Origin: Chloroflexota bacterium
GTDB taxonomy: Bacteria > Chloroflexota > Dehalococcoidia > JACQUA01
Length of the DNA: 39,163 bases
Assembly (NCBI GenBank): GCA_016210565.1
Contig: JACQUA010000087.1
Span: 1-39,163, forward strand
Direction of reading: 5' to 3'
In this document: piece by piece, positions 16,251-24,810 of the stretch
Numbering within the stretch: the first letter of the stretch is position 1
Layout: every line of letters begins with the position of its first letter
Position numbers and translations under genes: made by a program
Notes under the pieces: generated by a model
What the model was told of the DNA's origin: nothing
Database searches by the model: none
The model's input: only the letters and a program-made list of their open reading frames with translations

Positions 16251-17411
16251 TTACTTCATCAGGTGGCCGAATATCTCTCTCGCTTCTTTCATGTACTCGG
16301 GCCGCTTCAATTGGAATTCCTCATCATCGTCAGCGGAAATGTACTCCACCCCGGCCTGGCGCACCTTTGCCGGGTCCAGGAATTCAGCGGGGACGTCCAG
16401 CCGCCCGCTTTGCTGGTGCATTGCCTTCTGCCACAGAAGTCCGCCCTCTTTGGTGAGAAGCCAGTTGACGAAGAGCCGGGTAGCGTTGGGGTGGGGTGAC
16501 TTGTTCATCAGGGAGATATTGCCACCTCCGGTCTTCAGCCAGGCCCCTTCCTCCGGAACGAACTCGGTTACCGGAGCACCGGCGACCTTGAACTCCGACA
16601 ATGTGGCGTCGTGAGGTCCGATCAGGACCGAGTACTTGCCCTGGGCCAACCATTCCGCCTGGAGCCGCAAATCTCTAAGGATGACGGGATCTTGTTTGGC
16701 CAGTTGCCGCATGAAATCTATTCCCATGGTCCTGGTCCTGACAATCGCATACCACTCGGCCCCAGTGCCCGAGATGGTCGGGTCGTTCATCAGCAACTTG
16801 CCTTTCCACCTCGCGGATAAGAGGTCCCTGTAGCTCTTTATTTCTCCAGCCTTCACCAGGTTGGTATTCAGACCAAGAGGCGCCTCGATGGTAGCCACGA
16901 AAGCCAGCAGGGTGCGGTCCCCATCGAGGAAGTTTATCTTCTTGCCGACCCACATCGATGGGTCCTTAACCTCCGGCAGCAAAAGAAGCGGCTCAATCGG
17001 GTCCAGAAAGCCCCTGGGTTTCAGAAGGTCCAGCACCGTTGTGGGGCCGCCAATGTAAATGTCAGGGATGTAAAGGCCGACTCGCCGTTCCGTGGCGATC
17101 TTCTCCGCCAACTGGCTTCCCTTGGCTGTCAGGAATTCCATTTCGACGCCGAACCTTTCCAGCAAGCGAGGCCCCAGCACTTCCCGGGGCGTCGGCCCCG
17201 AAGACCCGTATACGACAACCTTCCCTTCCTTCCTGGCGCCGGCGACCACACTCTGCCATGCCAGCTCCCAAGTCTGGGCCGGAGCGACCTCAGAAGACCG
17301 CCCCTGCGCGGACAAGGGATTCCCGGCAGCGCGGTCCGGCTCCTGTTGCGGGGCACAGGCTGCCGCGGCTGCCAGTAACAGGCCAAGGCCAATAAGGGTG
17401 ATGCTTTTCAT
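16251..17411 (-). CDS. Solute-binding lipoprotein, iron(III)-type ABC family, copy 2
   Basis: A 386-residue lipoprotein paralogous to copies 1 and 3. The signal peptide MKSITLIGLGLLLAAAAACA places the lipobox in LAAAAAC, with C19 the likely lipidated Cys. Mature blocks are ARKEGKVVVYGSSGPTPREV, LLERFGVEMEFLTAKGSQL, LYIPDIYIGGPT and PHPNATRLFVNWLLTKEG. Both lobes are complete. The start is preceded by AGGAGG and lies 8 bp downstream of the stop of copy 3, so the two are co-transcribed. The conserved core with a varied surface suggests separate ligands after duplication. Confidence 0.86.
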   Translation of the reverse strand: MKSITLIGLGLLLAAAAACAPQQEPDRAAGNPLSAQGRSSEVAPAQTWELAWQSVVAGARKEGKVVVYGSSGPTPREVLGPRLLERFGVEMEFLTAKGSQLAEKIATERRVGLYIPDIYIGGPTTVLDLLKPRGFLDPIEPLLLLPEVKDPSMWVGKKINFLDGDRTLLAFVATIEAPLGLNTNLVKAGEIKSYRDLLSARWKGKLLMNDPTISGTGAEWYAIVRTRTMGIDFMRQLAKQDPVILRDLRLQAEWLAQGKYSVLIGPHDATLSEFKVAGAPVTEFVPEEGAWLKTGGGNISLMNKSPHPNATRLFVNWLLTKEGGLLWQKAMHQQSGRLDVPAEFLDPAKVRQAGVEYISADDDEEFQLKRPEYMKEAREIFGHLMK

Positions 17412-17419
17412 TTTTCCTC

Positions 17420-18577
17420 CTATTTCATCAAGTGCCCGAAGATTCCCGCCGCTTCTTTCATCTGCTCGGGCTGTTTCATCAGGAACTCCTCGTCGTCGCC
17501 GAAGACGTACTTGATCCCCTCCCGCCGCACCTTCAGAGGGTCCATGTAGTCCAGGGGAACATCAGTCCGGGCGCTCTGCTGGCCGGTCGCCTTCTGCCAC
17601 AGCAACCCACCTTCTGCTGAAAGCAGCCAGTTAACGAAGACCCGGGCGGCGCTGGGATGGGCTGCCCGGTTGACCAGGCCCAGATTCCCACCTCCGGACT
17701 TCAGGAAGGTGCCTTCTTCGGGAATGATTTCAGTGACGGGCGCCCCGGCCTCCCGGAACTCCGTCATGGTGGTGGAATGCGGCACAATCAACACCGGGTA
17801 CTTGCCCCTGGCCAGCCATTCCACCTGCATGCGGAGGTCGCGGACAATAACAGGTTCCTGCTTCGACAGTTGCCGCATGTAGTCCACCCCCATGATTTTG
17901 GCCGCCACCATGCTGTACCACTGGGCCGCGGTCCCGGCCACGGTCGGGTCGCCCATCAGTAGCTTTCCCTTCCATTTTGGGGCCAGCAGGTCCTTGTAGC
18001 CTTTTACCTCGCCCGGTTTCACCAGATCGGTATTATAAGCCAGGGAAGTATCTGTGCTGGCGGCGAAGGCCAGGATAGTCTGGTCCTTGTCCACAAAACT
18101 GAGCCGGTTGCCCACCCACAGCGCCTGGTTTTTGACTTCGGGGAGAACGAGGGCCGGGTCCATGGGGTCGAGAAAACCCTTCGGCTTCAACTCGTTCAAC
18201 AACGTGGTAGGGCCGCCGATGTAGATATCCACAAAGTAGAGACCCGACCGCCGTTCCCGGTCCATCTTTTCAGTGAGTTGAGCGCCCTTGGCCGAGACGA
18301 ATTCCATCTCGATGCCGTACCTTTGCAGCAGTTTCGGCGCCAGCTCTTCTCGTATGCTGGGGCCTCCGGACCCGTAGGCGACAATCTTGCCTTCCTTTTT
18401 GGCCGCCGCGACCAGCTCTTCCCACCCCCGGTCCCCTTTGGCGGCGACGGCGACTGAGGGACCCGTCGCCTGCCGGGACGAACCCTCTCCGGTCACCGGG
18501 GCCTGCGTTGAAGTGCAGCCTGCCGCTGCCAGCGTAACCATGAACGCGGTCAGGACAATGAAGACAATCTTTTTCAT
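17420..18577 (-). CDS. Solute-binding lipoprotein, iron(III)-type ABC family, copy 3
   Basis: A 385-residue lipoprotein. I use ATG 18577 (MKKIVFIVLTAFMVTLAAAG) because AAGGAG lies 5-10 nt upstream. An in-frame upstream ATG runs through a palindromic repeat. The lipobox is LAAAGC. The mature part shares the motifs of copies 1 and 2, AKKEGKIVAYGSGGPSIREE, LLQRYGIEMEFVSAKGAQL and YFVDIYIGGPT, and ends with the AHPSAARVFVNWLLSAEG lobe. It is the promoter-proximal gene of a probable operon with copy 2. No transporter subunits are present, so its role is inferred as ligand capture. Confidence 0.86.
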   Translation of the reverse strand: MKKIVFIVLTAFMVTLAAAGCTSTQAPVTGEGSSRQATGPSVAVAAKGDRGWEELVAAAKKEGKIVAYGSGGPSIREELAPKLLQRYGIEMEFVSAKGAQLTEKMDRERRSGLYFVDIYIGGPTTLLNELKPKGFLDPMDPALVLPEVKNQALWVGNRLSFVDKDQTILAFAASTDTSLAYNTDLVKPGEVKGYKDLLAPKWKGKLLMGDPTVAGTAAQWYSMVAAKIMGVDYMRQLSKQEPVIVRDLRMQVEWLARGKYPVLIVPHSTTMTEFREAGAPVTEIIPEEGTFLKSGGGNLGLVNRAAHPSAARVFVNWLLSAEGGLLWQKATGQQSARTDVPLDYMDPLKVRREGIKYVFGDDEEFLMKQPEQMKEAAGIFGHLMK

Positions 18578-18598
18578 TTCTTCTCCTTTTGTGGCTCC

Positions 18599-18625
18599 GG
18601 TAGCACAGGCCTCCGTGCCTGTGAG
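18599..18625. repeat. REP-like palindromic repeat, single copy
   Basis: A 27-bp unit, GGTAGCACAGGCCTCCGTGC plus CTGTGAG, forms a CACAGGC/GCCTGTG hairpin. It is upstream of the copy 3 binding-protein gene and identical to the one at 29672-29698. Confidence 0.7.
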
Positions 18626-18791
18626 ACCCGGCGGCATGCCCGACTCTTACACGCGCATGACACCGTCGGAGTCAAGAGCCAGCTAACGAATAGAACCATC
18701 CCGATACGTCGGGGCACGCGAGTGAACACAAGATGGCTTATGAACAACTCTCAGTTAAGGTGATAAAATCGGAGCGTGCAACGATAGCATT

Positions 18792-19490
18792 TCAGTAGCT
18801 GTTCGCGTTAGCAGACAACTCTTTTGCCTCTGACTCAGATCTAGGTTGTCTCTTGTTCGCCAGACATAGAATTATGATCATGCCTATTCCGCTCAGGCTA
18901 GGCAGCAGCCAGGCATAACTTCTCCCTTCTTGATGCAGAACCCACGCCGCCGACCCGGCCAGAAGTGGCATGACAGTTAGCCAATATGCTAACACAGAAG
19001 TTTCGCCCAGAATCGGCTGTACTTCATAATATATCACATCCCACACCCTTTCCGGTATCAATGTAGCTTGATCGGCAGCATCCCGGCTCATGTTTATCGT
19101 AATAGGCCTCCGCTCGCCAGGCCTGAGTGTTATTGCATCGCTGGAGGCACTAAAACCAGGCTGCACAAACCGTGGGTCGTTTGAGGTAAGTATTCTTACC
19201 TCAATTGTAAGATTGCCTTTGTTTTCCAGATAGGCGGTAAATCTAGCGTGCTGCCAGCCGCTGGAACCGGGCGAAGTCCAAGAGAGCTTGTCAAAATCTG
19301 GCACGTCAGTCGCGCTCCATAGCCTTGTATACCTTTCATCAAGGTAAGCATGCAAACCGTACAGCGGGTCCGATTTGTTCGCCACAGCATCGACAAAGCC
19401 TGAAATAAGCCCTACTAACAGGGCCAGCAAGATAGAGAATACCATGCTCAATAAGTACGTCCAATTAATATGCCTCTTGAACCAATTCAT
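18792..19490 (-). CDS. Membrane protein of unknown function
   Basis: A 232-residue protein starting at ATG 19490, chosen because AGGAGG is 6-7 nt upstream (a longer in-frame ORF begins 21 nt before). It has an N-terminal membrane segment (YLLSMVFSILLALLVGLISG, about 13-32). A soluble region of about 135 residues follows, rich in beta strands. Two C-terminal membrane segments are VLAYWLTVMPLLAGSAAWVL and AWLLPSLSGIGMIIILCLAN. The soluble part contains TLRPGERRPITINMSRD, which reads like a protein-binding beta domain. I do not recognise a family. It sits alone, with 200 bp upstream and no coupling to neighbours. Confidence 0.6.
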   Translation of the reverse strand: MNWFKRHINWTYLLSMVFSILLALLVGLISGFVDAVANKSDPLYGLHAYLDERYTRLWSATDVPDFDKLSWTSPGSSGWQHARFTAYLENKGNLTIEVRILTSNDPRFVQPGFSASSDAITLRPGERRPITINMSRDAADQATLIPERVWDVIYYEVQPILGETSVLAYWLTVMPLLAGSAAWVLHQEGRSYAWLLPSLSGIGMIIILCLANKRQPRSESEAKELSANANSY

Positions 19491-19615
19491 GAAGACCTCC
19501 TGGAACCCCACTTCTTCTTTACTTCGGCCCCCTTCATTATTGGTGGTCCACCAGGTTCACCTAGACCTGCGTGGATGCTCAACCGAAACAGCCCTTTTTC
19601 AAGACACCGCAATCT

Positions 19616-21217
19616 TCACCCCCCATTCCCCTCCATTGCGGCCTCCGCCACGGCATTCTCGGCGGCGATGCGGCCAAAGGCAATACATTCCGCCAGGTTG
19701 CCGCCCGCCGCCGGGTACAGCATCCCGTATACCGAACCGCATTCCCCCGCGGCGTACAGCCGGGGTATAGGCTCGCCAAAGGGATTCAATACCTGGGCGC
19801 GGGCGTTGCGCCTCGGCCCTCCCAGGGTGTTCGCCCCACCAGGGAACAGCTTGACCGCATAAAACGGCGGACTGTCCAGGGGAACCAGGTCCGATCCGTT
19901 GCGCCCGAAGTCAGGGTCTCTGCCTCTGGCACAGGCGTCGTTCCAGCTCCGGACGGTTCTCTCCAGGTTGCTCCGGGGAATCCCGATCCGGTCGGCCAGC
20001 TCGCCGGCGCTTTCGCCGCTGATGATCCACCCCCTCTTCAGCTCGGCTGCGTTGTCCGCGCTCCACCGGTAAAGCTGGTGCGGCCCGGCGGCCCCGAAGG
20101 TCCGGACCAGGCGGCCGAGGCCCATCCTGCGTTGATCGAAAACGAAGAAACTCGGCACCCTGGGGTACTCTAGACGGGTGGCGTCGAATGACGCTACCTG
20201 GTACCACCCGGCGTGGGATGGGAAATTTTCGTTCGTATAACGCTGGCCATACTTGTCCACGATGATGAAACCCGGCCCGCCCTTCCCTCTTCTGTCTGAA
20301 GCCCCATGGTCAGCAAATAGCTTCGCGCTCAGGTCGACCGGGAACGCCAGCGGGAAGTCAGGGAACTTCGCCGATAGCCCCGCCGAAGCGCAGTTCATGT
20401 GCCACAGGTCGGCGCCGGCCTCCTGCGCCATGGCAATCCCGTCGCCGGTATTTCCCAGGCCCCCGGTAAAATACATCGGATAGACCCTCAAATATTGCAG
20501 CTTCATCTCCTCGTTATCCTCAAAGCCTCCGGTGCACAGAATTACCGCCTTGCCCGCCCTGATGTTCATCTCTTCCTGCCCGCCGCCGACGACGGTCTTA
20601 ACCCCTATCACCTTGCCGTCCGCGTCGGTCAGCAACCTCACCGCCCGGGTCTGGTACAGCACCTCGACTTTTCGGGATGCCACCTGCTCGTACATGAGCT
20701 GCATCATTGGCAGGCCCTTTCCCCGGTATTCCCATATTTCGATGCTCCCGGCGCCGGGAAGCTGGGGATGCTGCCCTCCACGGCGGACCAGCCTAACCTG
20801 GCCGCCGAGGCTTTCGATCCAGTCCTTGTTCTGAAAAGCATACTCCGCCCAGACCCTGATGGTCTCCGCGTCTGTCCAGGGCGCCGGCCCCCTCATCGCG
20901 CACCCATTCCCACGGTCGGCACCCCCACCGTAGCGACACCCCTCACGGGTGTCGTTCTCTGGCAACAAGGCGGATCCTCGCGCCTCGCACAGCGCCTTCA
21001 TATAGGCGATGCCGCCGCCAATGTCGGCGGGTCGCACGACCAGCCCGGCCGACAGGCTGCTGTTGGACCAGTGGGAACCGGCGGCCTGTTTTTCCAGGAT
21101 CATCACGCTGGCTGAGCAGTCCCGCGCCGTTATCGCCGCCACGGCGCCGGCCATGCCGTAGCCGATGACGACCACATCCGCCTCTTTATGCCATATGATA
21201 TCGCTCGGAGCTAACAC
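19616..21217 (-). CDS. FAD-dependent oxidoreductase, fumarate reductase/3-ketosteroid dehydrogenase-like
   Basis: A flavoprotein with the N-terminal Rossmann motif ADVVVIGYGMAGAVAAITA and the ILEKQAAGSHW segment. The middle has VILCTGGFEDNEEMK and the C-terminal block RLYAAGECGSVYGMLYPAAG, an FAD-binding signature typical of fumarate reductase and delta-1 ketosteroid dehydrogenase relatives. No ATG lies near the motif. I propose GTG 21217 (533 residues), but a TTG at 21250 is also possible. Upstream codons are repeat sequence. A dispersed palindromic repeat inserts about 20 residues in frame between ARGSALLPEN and GPAPWTDAET. Many such proteins carry a Tat or Sec signal, but none is seen here. 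The substrate is unknown. Confidence 0.78.
   Translation of the reverse strand: MLAPSDIIWHKEADVVVIGYGMAGAVAAITARDCSASVMILEKQAAGSHWSNSSLSAGLVVRPADIGGGIAYMKALCEARGSALLPENDTREGCRYGGGADRGNGCAMRGPAPWTDAETIRVWAEYAFQNKDWIESLGGQVRLVRRGGQHPQLPGAGSIEIWEYRGKGLPMMQLMYEQVASRKVEVLYQTRAVRLLTDADGKVIGVKTVVGGGQEEMNIRAGKAVILCTGGFEDNEEMKLQYLRVYPMYFTGGLGNTGDGIAMAQEAGADLWHMNCASAGLSAKFPDFPLAFPVDLSAKLFADHGASDRRGKGGPGFIIVDKYGQRYTNENFPSHAGWYQVASFDATRLEYPRVPSFFVFDQRRMGLGRLVRTFGAAGPHQLYRWSADNAAELKRGWIISGESAGELADRIGIPRSNLERTVRSWNDACARGRDPDFGRNGSDLVPLDSPPFYAVKLFPGGANTLGGPRRNARAQVLNPFGEPIPRLYAAGECGSVYGMLYPAAGGNLAECIAFGRIAAENAVAEAAMEGNGG
20896..20968 (-). repeat. Palindromic repeat inserted in frame inside the flavoprotein gene
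   Basis: CGACACCC (20934-20941), a 5-nt loop and GGGTGTCG (20947-20954) form a hairpin. It is followed on the - strand by CTACGG and a G-rich stretch. An analogous hairpin with CTACGGGG beside it occurs intergenically at 25720-25750. Here it encodes extra residues DTREGCRYGGGADRGNG in the flavoprotein without breaking the frame. The borders are estimated by eye. Confidence 0.6.
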
Positions 21218-21286
21218 TGAGTCTTTGCTCTCGTACAGAGGATTCCTCAAATCAATGATGGGGCAAGCACAGCCAGGCAATGGATC

Positions 21287-21313
21287 GGTAGCGCAGGCCG
21301 CCGTGCCTGCGAG
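21287..21313. repeat. REP-like palindromic repeat, diverged copy
   Basis: GGTAGCGCAGGCCGCCGTGC plus CTGCGAG differs from the 18599 copy at a few positions but keeps a compensated GCAGGC/GCCTGC stem. It lies just upstream of the flavoprotein start. Confidence 0.6.
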
Positions 21314-21545
21314 CGCTCGAATTCTGACAAGTCCGTAACGCCCGTCGCCAAGACGAGTGACCGTTGGAGGGCACACCATGCCGCGCCGCGACGGGGCGCG
21401 GGCACCGTGGCCAATCCGTCATCAGGATTCTCGTATCCATCATTCTTTGTCACGTGCCCTGACAAGCCCGGTGGCCTGTCCTACCGAAAAAGCGGCTTCG
21501 ACAGGCGCGGCGCCCCGTCGTACCGGAACGGCGGCGACGAACGGG

Positions 21546-22097
21546 CTACCTGAACAGCGGCGCCAGGACCTCTCTGGCCACATCACTAAGATGGTCCTTT
21601 TTCAGAATGTCGTCCTCGTCCTCCCTGGTAATCGGGTCTCCCGGTTTGGCGAGGAAATCCTCCAGTCCCGCCGCGCCAACGTCGGTCCTGGCGCTGGGCC
21701 GGTTGATGCCCGGGCTGAGCAAAGCCTGGCCTTCCCTGGTCAGGATCCAGTTGGCGAAGACCTTGGCCGCATTCGGATGGGGCAATTGTCTGCTGGGGAT
21801 GGCCAGGGTCCCGGCGGCGGTGCTGACATGCCCTCCCTCGATGGTCCTGACATAGTCCACCGGCGCGCCCTGCTTCTTGAACTCCGTAACATTGTCGCCA
21901 TAAAGGGCCAGACCCACCGGGTTCTTCCCCCGGGCCAGCCACTCCGCCTGGAGGCGCAGGTTCCTGCCGATGGCGGGGTCCTGCTTTATGAGCTCGCGGA
22001 GGTAGTCCTTCATCTTCTCCGTTCCCCACAACTTGTTCATGAGGAAGACCCAGGAATTGGCGGTGCCAATCATTGCCAATAGGTGAAGGGTTTTCAT
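21546..22097 (-). pseudogene. Solute-binding protein remnant, N-terminal lobe deleted
   Basis: A 183-residue ORF. From about residue 14 (ANSWVFLMNKLWG) it aligns by eye to residues 205-386 of the neighbouring binding proteins. Shared blocks are KQDPAIGRNLRLQAEWLARG and LPHPNAAKVFANWILTREG. The signal peptide, lipobox and about 200 N-terminal residues are missing, and MKTLHLLA is joined directly to the second half. A CAGGAGCG ribosome binding site precedes ATG 22097, so the remnant may still be translated. The protein would stay in the cytoplasm and lack half its binding cleft. I judge it a decayed fifth paralogue, not a functional small protein. Confidence 0.7.
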
Positions 22098-22389
22098 TGG
22101 TTCGCTCCTGCTTTAATGCTAAAGGAATTGGCTGCCAACGTTAGACGCCGGCAGTCAACTAATACAAACGCAATAGCATAAATGCTGCATCCGGTGATGC
22201 CGACGACCAGGGGACGCTTTCAACACAGAGGACACAGAGGCTCGCAGAGGCGCCTGATTCATTCTGTGCTCTCCCCTTTGCGTCCCTTTGTGTCCTTTGC
22301 GGTAAAAACCGTGCCTTCGGCGTTTATCATCATGTAATATCTAATGCCTTCGTAGCAACGACTGATAGCTGACTGCTGTTAGCTGTCAG
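22098..22389. other. Intergenic repeats, no gene
   Basis: This gap between the remnant binding protein and the M29 gene contains short dispersed repeats: ACACAGAGGACACAGAGG, CTTTGTGTCCTTTGCGG, and a dyad-rich tract (CTGATAGCTGACTGCTGTTA) just after the M29 gene. Similar GATAGCTGAC-type pieces recur near 30.65 kb. No ORF has support. Confidence 0.5.
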
Positions 22390-23349
22390 CTAAGGCAGTA
22401 GCATCTTACCATTGTCTAACACCGGCTTGCCATCCAGTTCGAGGCTGGCATTGGCCATCAGGACGTCCAGGTGGACCTGGCTCCAGGTCGTTCCGCCGAT
22501 GTCGTCGTTTCTGCCCACGCCAATATGGGCAGTGCCGAGCCTGCCCGCGTCTTTCCTGCTGCCCAGCACCGGCATCGGTATAATATGGCTCGTCCCTATT
22601 CCCAGTTCGGCGATGTTGCTCGAATTCTCGCGGGTGGAGAATATCTCCCGGAACCGTCCGGCCTCTTCGCTGCCCCCGCACACCTCGACGACTTTCCCCG
22701 CCTTCACCGAAAAGCGGAGCGGCGCCCGGAAGAGATAACCCCATTGAACAACGGCGACATCGCCCACTATGGTCCCCTCCGCCGACCCTTCCACCGGCGC
22801 GATGGCGGCCTCGGCATAATCGGGTATGCCGCCCAGGAGGGGACTCAGGGGGTGAAGGGCCAATGCCTGGCGCCCCGCCAAACCCAGGGTCAGGTCCGTT
22901 CCCGCCCTGGTGGTCAACCTGGCCACGCTGGCCCGGGTCAGTCTCCCGACCAGATCTTCGGTCCGCTCCTTGATGGCCCGGATATCGGCGACTGAAACGC
23001 CTTTCTTGAGACTGTCCAGCGAGACGTAGCTCAACGGATGGCACCTGACCCCGGCGGCGGTAGCCTCCTTGCGGGCCGTAGTATGGACCAGGGCGTGCGA
23101 GAGGATTATGACGGCGTTGGCGCTTTTCATAGCCGCGGCAATAGCTGCCGGCGGCTCCTGGCCCCTGACCGGCTTGTTCATGATGGCCAGGACAGGCTCG
23201 GCCCCCATGGAGTTGACCACATCCACGACCATCTGGCCGACCCAGACCGGCTCCGGCTCGTTATCGGCAACTATCACGATACGTTCGCCCGGCCTGACGA
23301 CCGAACACGCCTGAAATATGGACTCGATGCCCTTAACGAGTTCAAGCAT
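22390..23349 (-). CDS. M29-like metallopeptidase (aminopeptidase/NicX-like)
   Basis: A 319-residue protein. I use ATG 23349 because AGGAGG precedes it by 6 nt; the longer in-frame ORF upstream is repeat DNA. The C-terminal half has the M29 pattern, ELGIGTSHI, then GTAHIGVGRNDDIGGTTW and VHLDVLM, giving His, His and Asp positions that match the metal-binding residues of this fold. The protein is shorter than typical M29 aminopeptidases (about 400). This size fits the relatives that include 2,5-dihydroxypyridine dioxygenase. It could hydrolyse peptides or cleave a heterocycle; I cannot tell which. The cupin gene is just upstream on the same strand, across a repeat pair. Confidence 0.7.
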   Translation of the reverse strand: MLELVKGIESIFQACSVVRPGERIVIVADNEPEPVWVGQMVVDVVNSMGAEPVLAIMNKPVRGQEPPAAIAAAMKSANAVIILSHALVHTTARKEATAAGVRCHPLSYVSLDSLKKGVSVADIRAIKERTEDLVGRLTRASVARLTTRAGTDLTLGLAGRQALALHPLSPLLGGIPDYAEAAIAPVEGSAEGTIVGDVAVVQWGYLFRAPLRFSVKAGKVVEVCGGSEEAGRFREIFSTRENSSNIAELGIGTSHIIPMPVLGSRKDAGRLGTAHIGVGRNDDIGGTTWSQVHLDVLMANASLELDGKPVLDNGKMLLP

Positions 23350-23372
23350 GTCAACCTCCTGGCGGCGACCCC

Positions 23373-23545
23373 GGTACCACAGGCGTCCCTGCCTGTGAAA
23401 CATGTACCAGGCCAGCGTCAATCTTTCCTATTTCGTGCAGAACGTGTCCACCGCCGCGGGGGACAGCACAAGCCCTCGCAGAGACTGACAGTTAGATTAG
23501 CATCGGTCTATTCCGGCTTTCACAGGCAGGGACGCCTGTGGTACC
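23373..23545. repeat. Inverted pair of 27-bp REP-like palindromes
   Basis: GGTACCACAGGCGTCCCTGC plus CTGTGAA (23373-23399) and its exact reverse complement (23519-23545) flank 119 bp. Each unit also forms a hairpin. Together they form a BIME-like unit between the M29 and cupin genes. The intervening sequence has no ORF of note. Confidence 0.75.
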
Positions 23546-23556
23546 GGGCTGTCGCT

Positions 23557-24678
23557 CTACCCATTATAGCCCGGCGCATCTTCCAGGTGCTCGATGCCGC
23601 CATGACCCATAAACGTGTACCAGCGCGACTGGAAGGCAACAAACTTGGCTGGATGGTGGGGATCGCTGTTGAAGTGCTGATGAGTCGCGTAGGGCGGTAT
23701 GCATACCATGTCTTCCGCTTCCCACTCGTGCTTCACGCCGTCATGGACGTCATAGCCCTTCCCCTCGAGGATCTTATGAGCTTCTTCAGGGGCGTGACGG
23801 TGTTTGCCGGAGGCGCCGCCGGGAGGCAATTCCTGGACGAAGGCATCATAGGTCAACAGCCCGGAATTCCGCTTGGGGACAACCAGGAACTTGATGCGGC
23901 CCATCTGGGTGTCTTCCCAGGGGACCTCCGCAGCCTTGACCACGTGGGGCACCGCCTGCCGCCACTTGACCTCGTCCTCCAGCAGCTTCATGTACTCCTG
24001 ATAAGTATCTTTCGGCTTTTCAATGTGGACCACGTTCTCCAGCTTCGAGTTGATGCGCTGCTGGATCATCTTGTTGAACCCTAATTGGAACACGTGGCCG
24101 TCCTTGGCCTTGTAGCCGGCAAGCTTTTTGTCAGGGCCGTAGATCGGCTCGGCGTCGGGCGGGATGGCATATCCGGCCCTCATCTCTATCTGTTCCACCC
24201 AGTGTATCGCCATAAACTCCACGGGCGTGGGAATCGAAAACCACAGGCGGGCCCTTTTGGTCGGGTTGGGATTAAAATGCTGGTGGTCGCAGTAGCTCGG
24301 CACCGTCATGATGTCCCCGGCCGTCCAGTTCCAGCGTTTGCCGTCGTGAATCTCGTAGCCTTCCCCCTCGATGATGTAGAAGATCGCCTCCCTCACGTGC
24401 CGGTGCCGGCCGCCCTTCATGTTCGGGTCCAGTATCTGCTCAGATATTGCCATCGTGGTTATGGGGCACTCGGTCAGCCGCTCCGCCGGCACCCCGCTGA
24501 CCCAGTGCCTGCTGAAGGCTTGAATACCCATTTCCCAGGGCGTGTCCGAAGCTTTCAAGACCCTCGGCAGCGTCGCTACCTTTTGCGCATCTCCGGAGGT
24601 CCGCCGTTGCGTCTCCTCGATGTTGCGGCCGTACCGCACCGGCTCAGGCTCACGCCTTCTTTCAGCCATTTTTTCCAT
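23557..24678 (-). CDS. Double-cupin protein (gentisate 1,2-dioxygenase-like)
   Basis: A 373-residue bicupin. Cupin 1 has GGRHRHVREAIFYIIEGEG (about 89-107) and the later DHQHFNPN ligand block. Cupin 2 has GKHRHAPEEAHKILEGKG (about 292-309) and THQHFNSD. Both carry HxH, Glu and a distal His, so both could bind metal. The plan resembles gentisate/1-hydroxy-2-naphthoate dioxygenases, which open aromatic rings with Fe(II). Those enzymes often keep only one active cupin. The retained residues in both are unusual. An isomerase or binding function is also possible. Start ATG 24678 follows AAAGGGG. It lies with the M29-like gene, suggesting a joint role in ring or amide catabolism. Confidence 0.78.
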   Translation of the reverse strand: MEKMAERRREPEPVRYGRNIEETQRRTSGDAQKVATLPRVLKASDTPWEMGIQAFSRHWVSGVPAERLTECPITTMAISEQILDPNMKGGRHRHVREAIFYIIEGEGYEIHDGKRWNWTAGDIMTVPSYCDHQHFNPNPTKRARLWFSIPTPVEFMAIHWVEQIEMRAGYAIPPDAEPIYGPDKKLAGYKAKDGHVFQLGFNKMIQQRINSKLENVVHIEKPKDTYQEYMKLLEDEVKWRQAVPHVVKAAEVPWEDTQMGRIKFLVVPKRNSGLLTYDAFVQELPPGGASGKHRHAPEEAHKILEGKGYDVHDGVKHEWEAEDMVCIPPYATHQHFNSDPHHPAKFVAFQSRWYTFMGHGGIEHLEDAPGYNG

Positions 24679-24810
24679 GGTAAACCCCTTTCTAGCGTTT
24701 GGAAGAAGTCAGTAGCCAGAATCCAGAAGGATTGGCCAATTCGCTCTCTGGATTCTGAATTCTCACGTTTGGTCATTCGTCATTCGGATTTCGCCATTCT
24801 CTTCATTTCA

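Noticed and set aside
23038..24084. Long + strand ORF of 348 codons
   Set aside because: It runs opposite the M29 and cupin genes and through a repeat pair, with no domain-like features.
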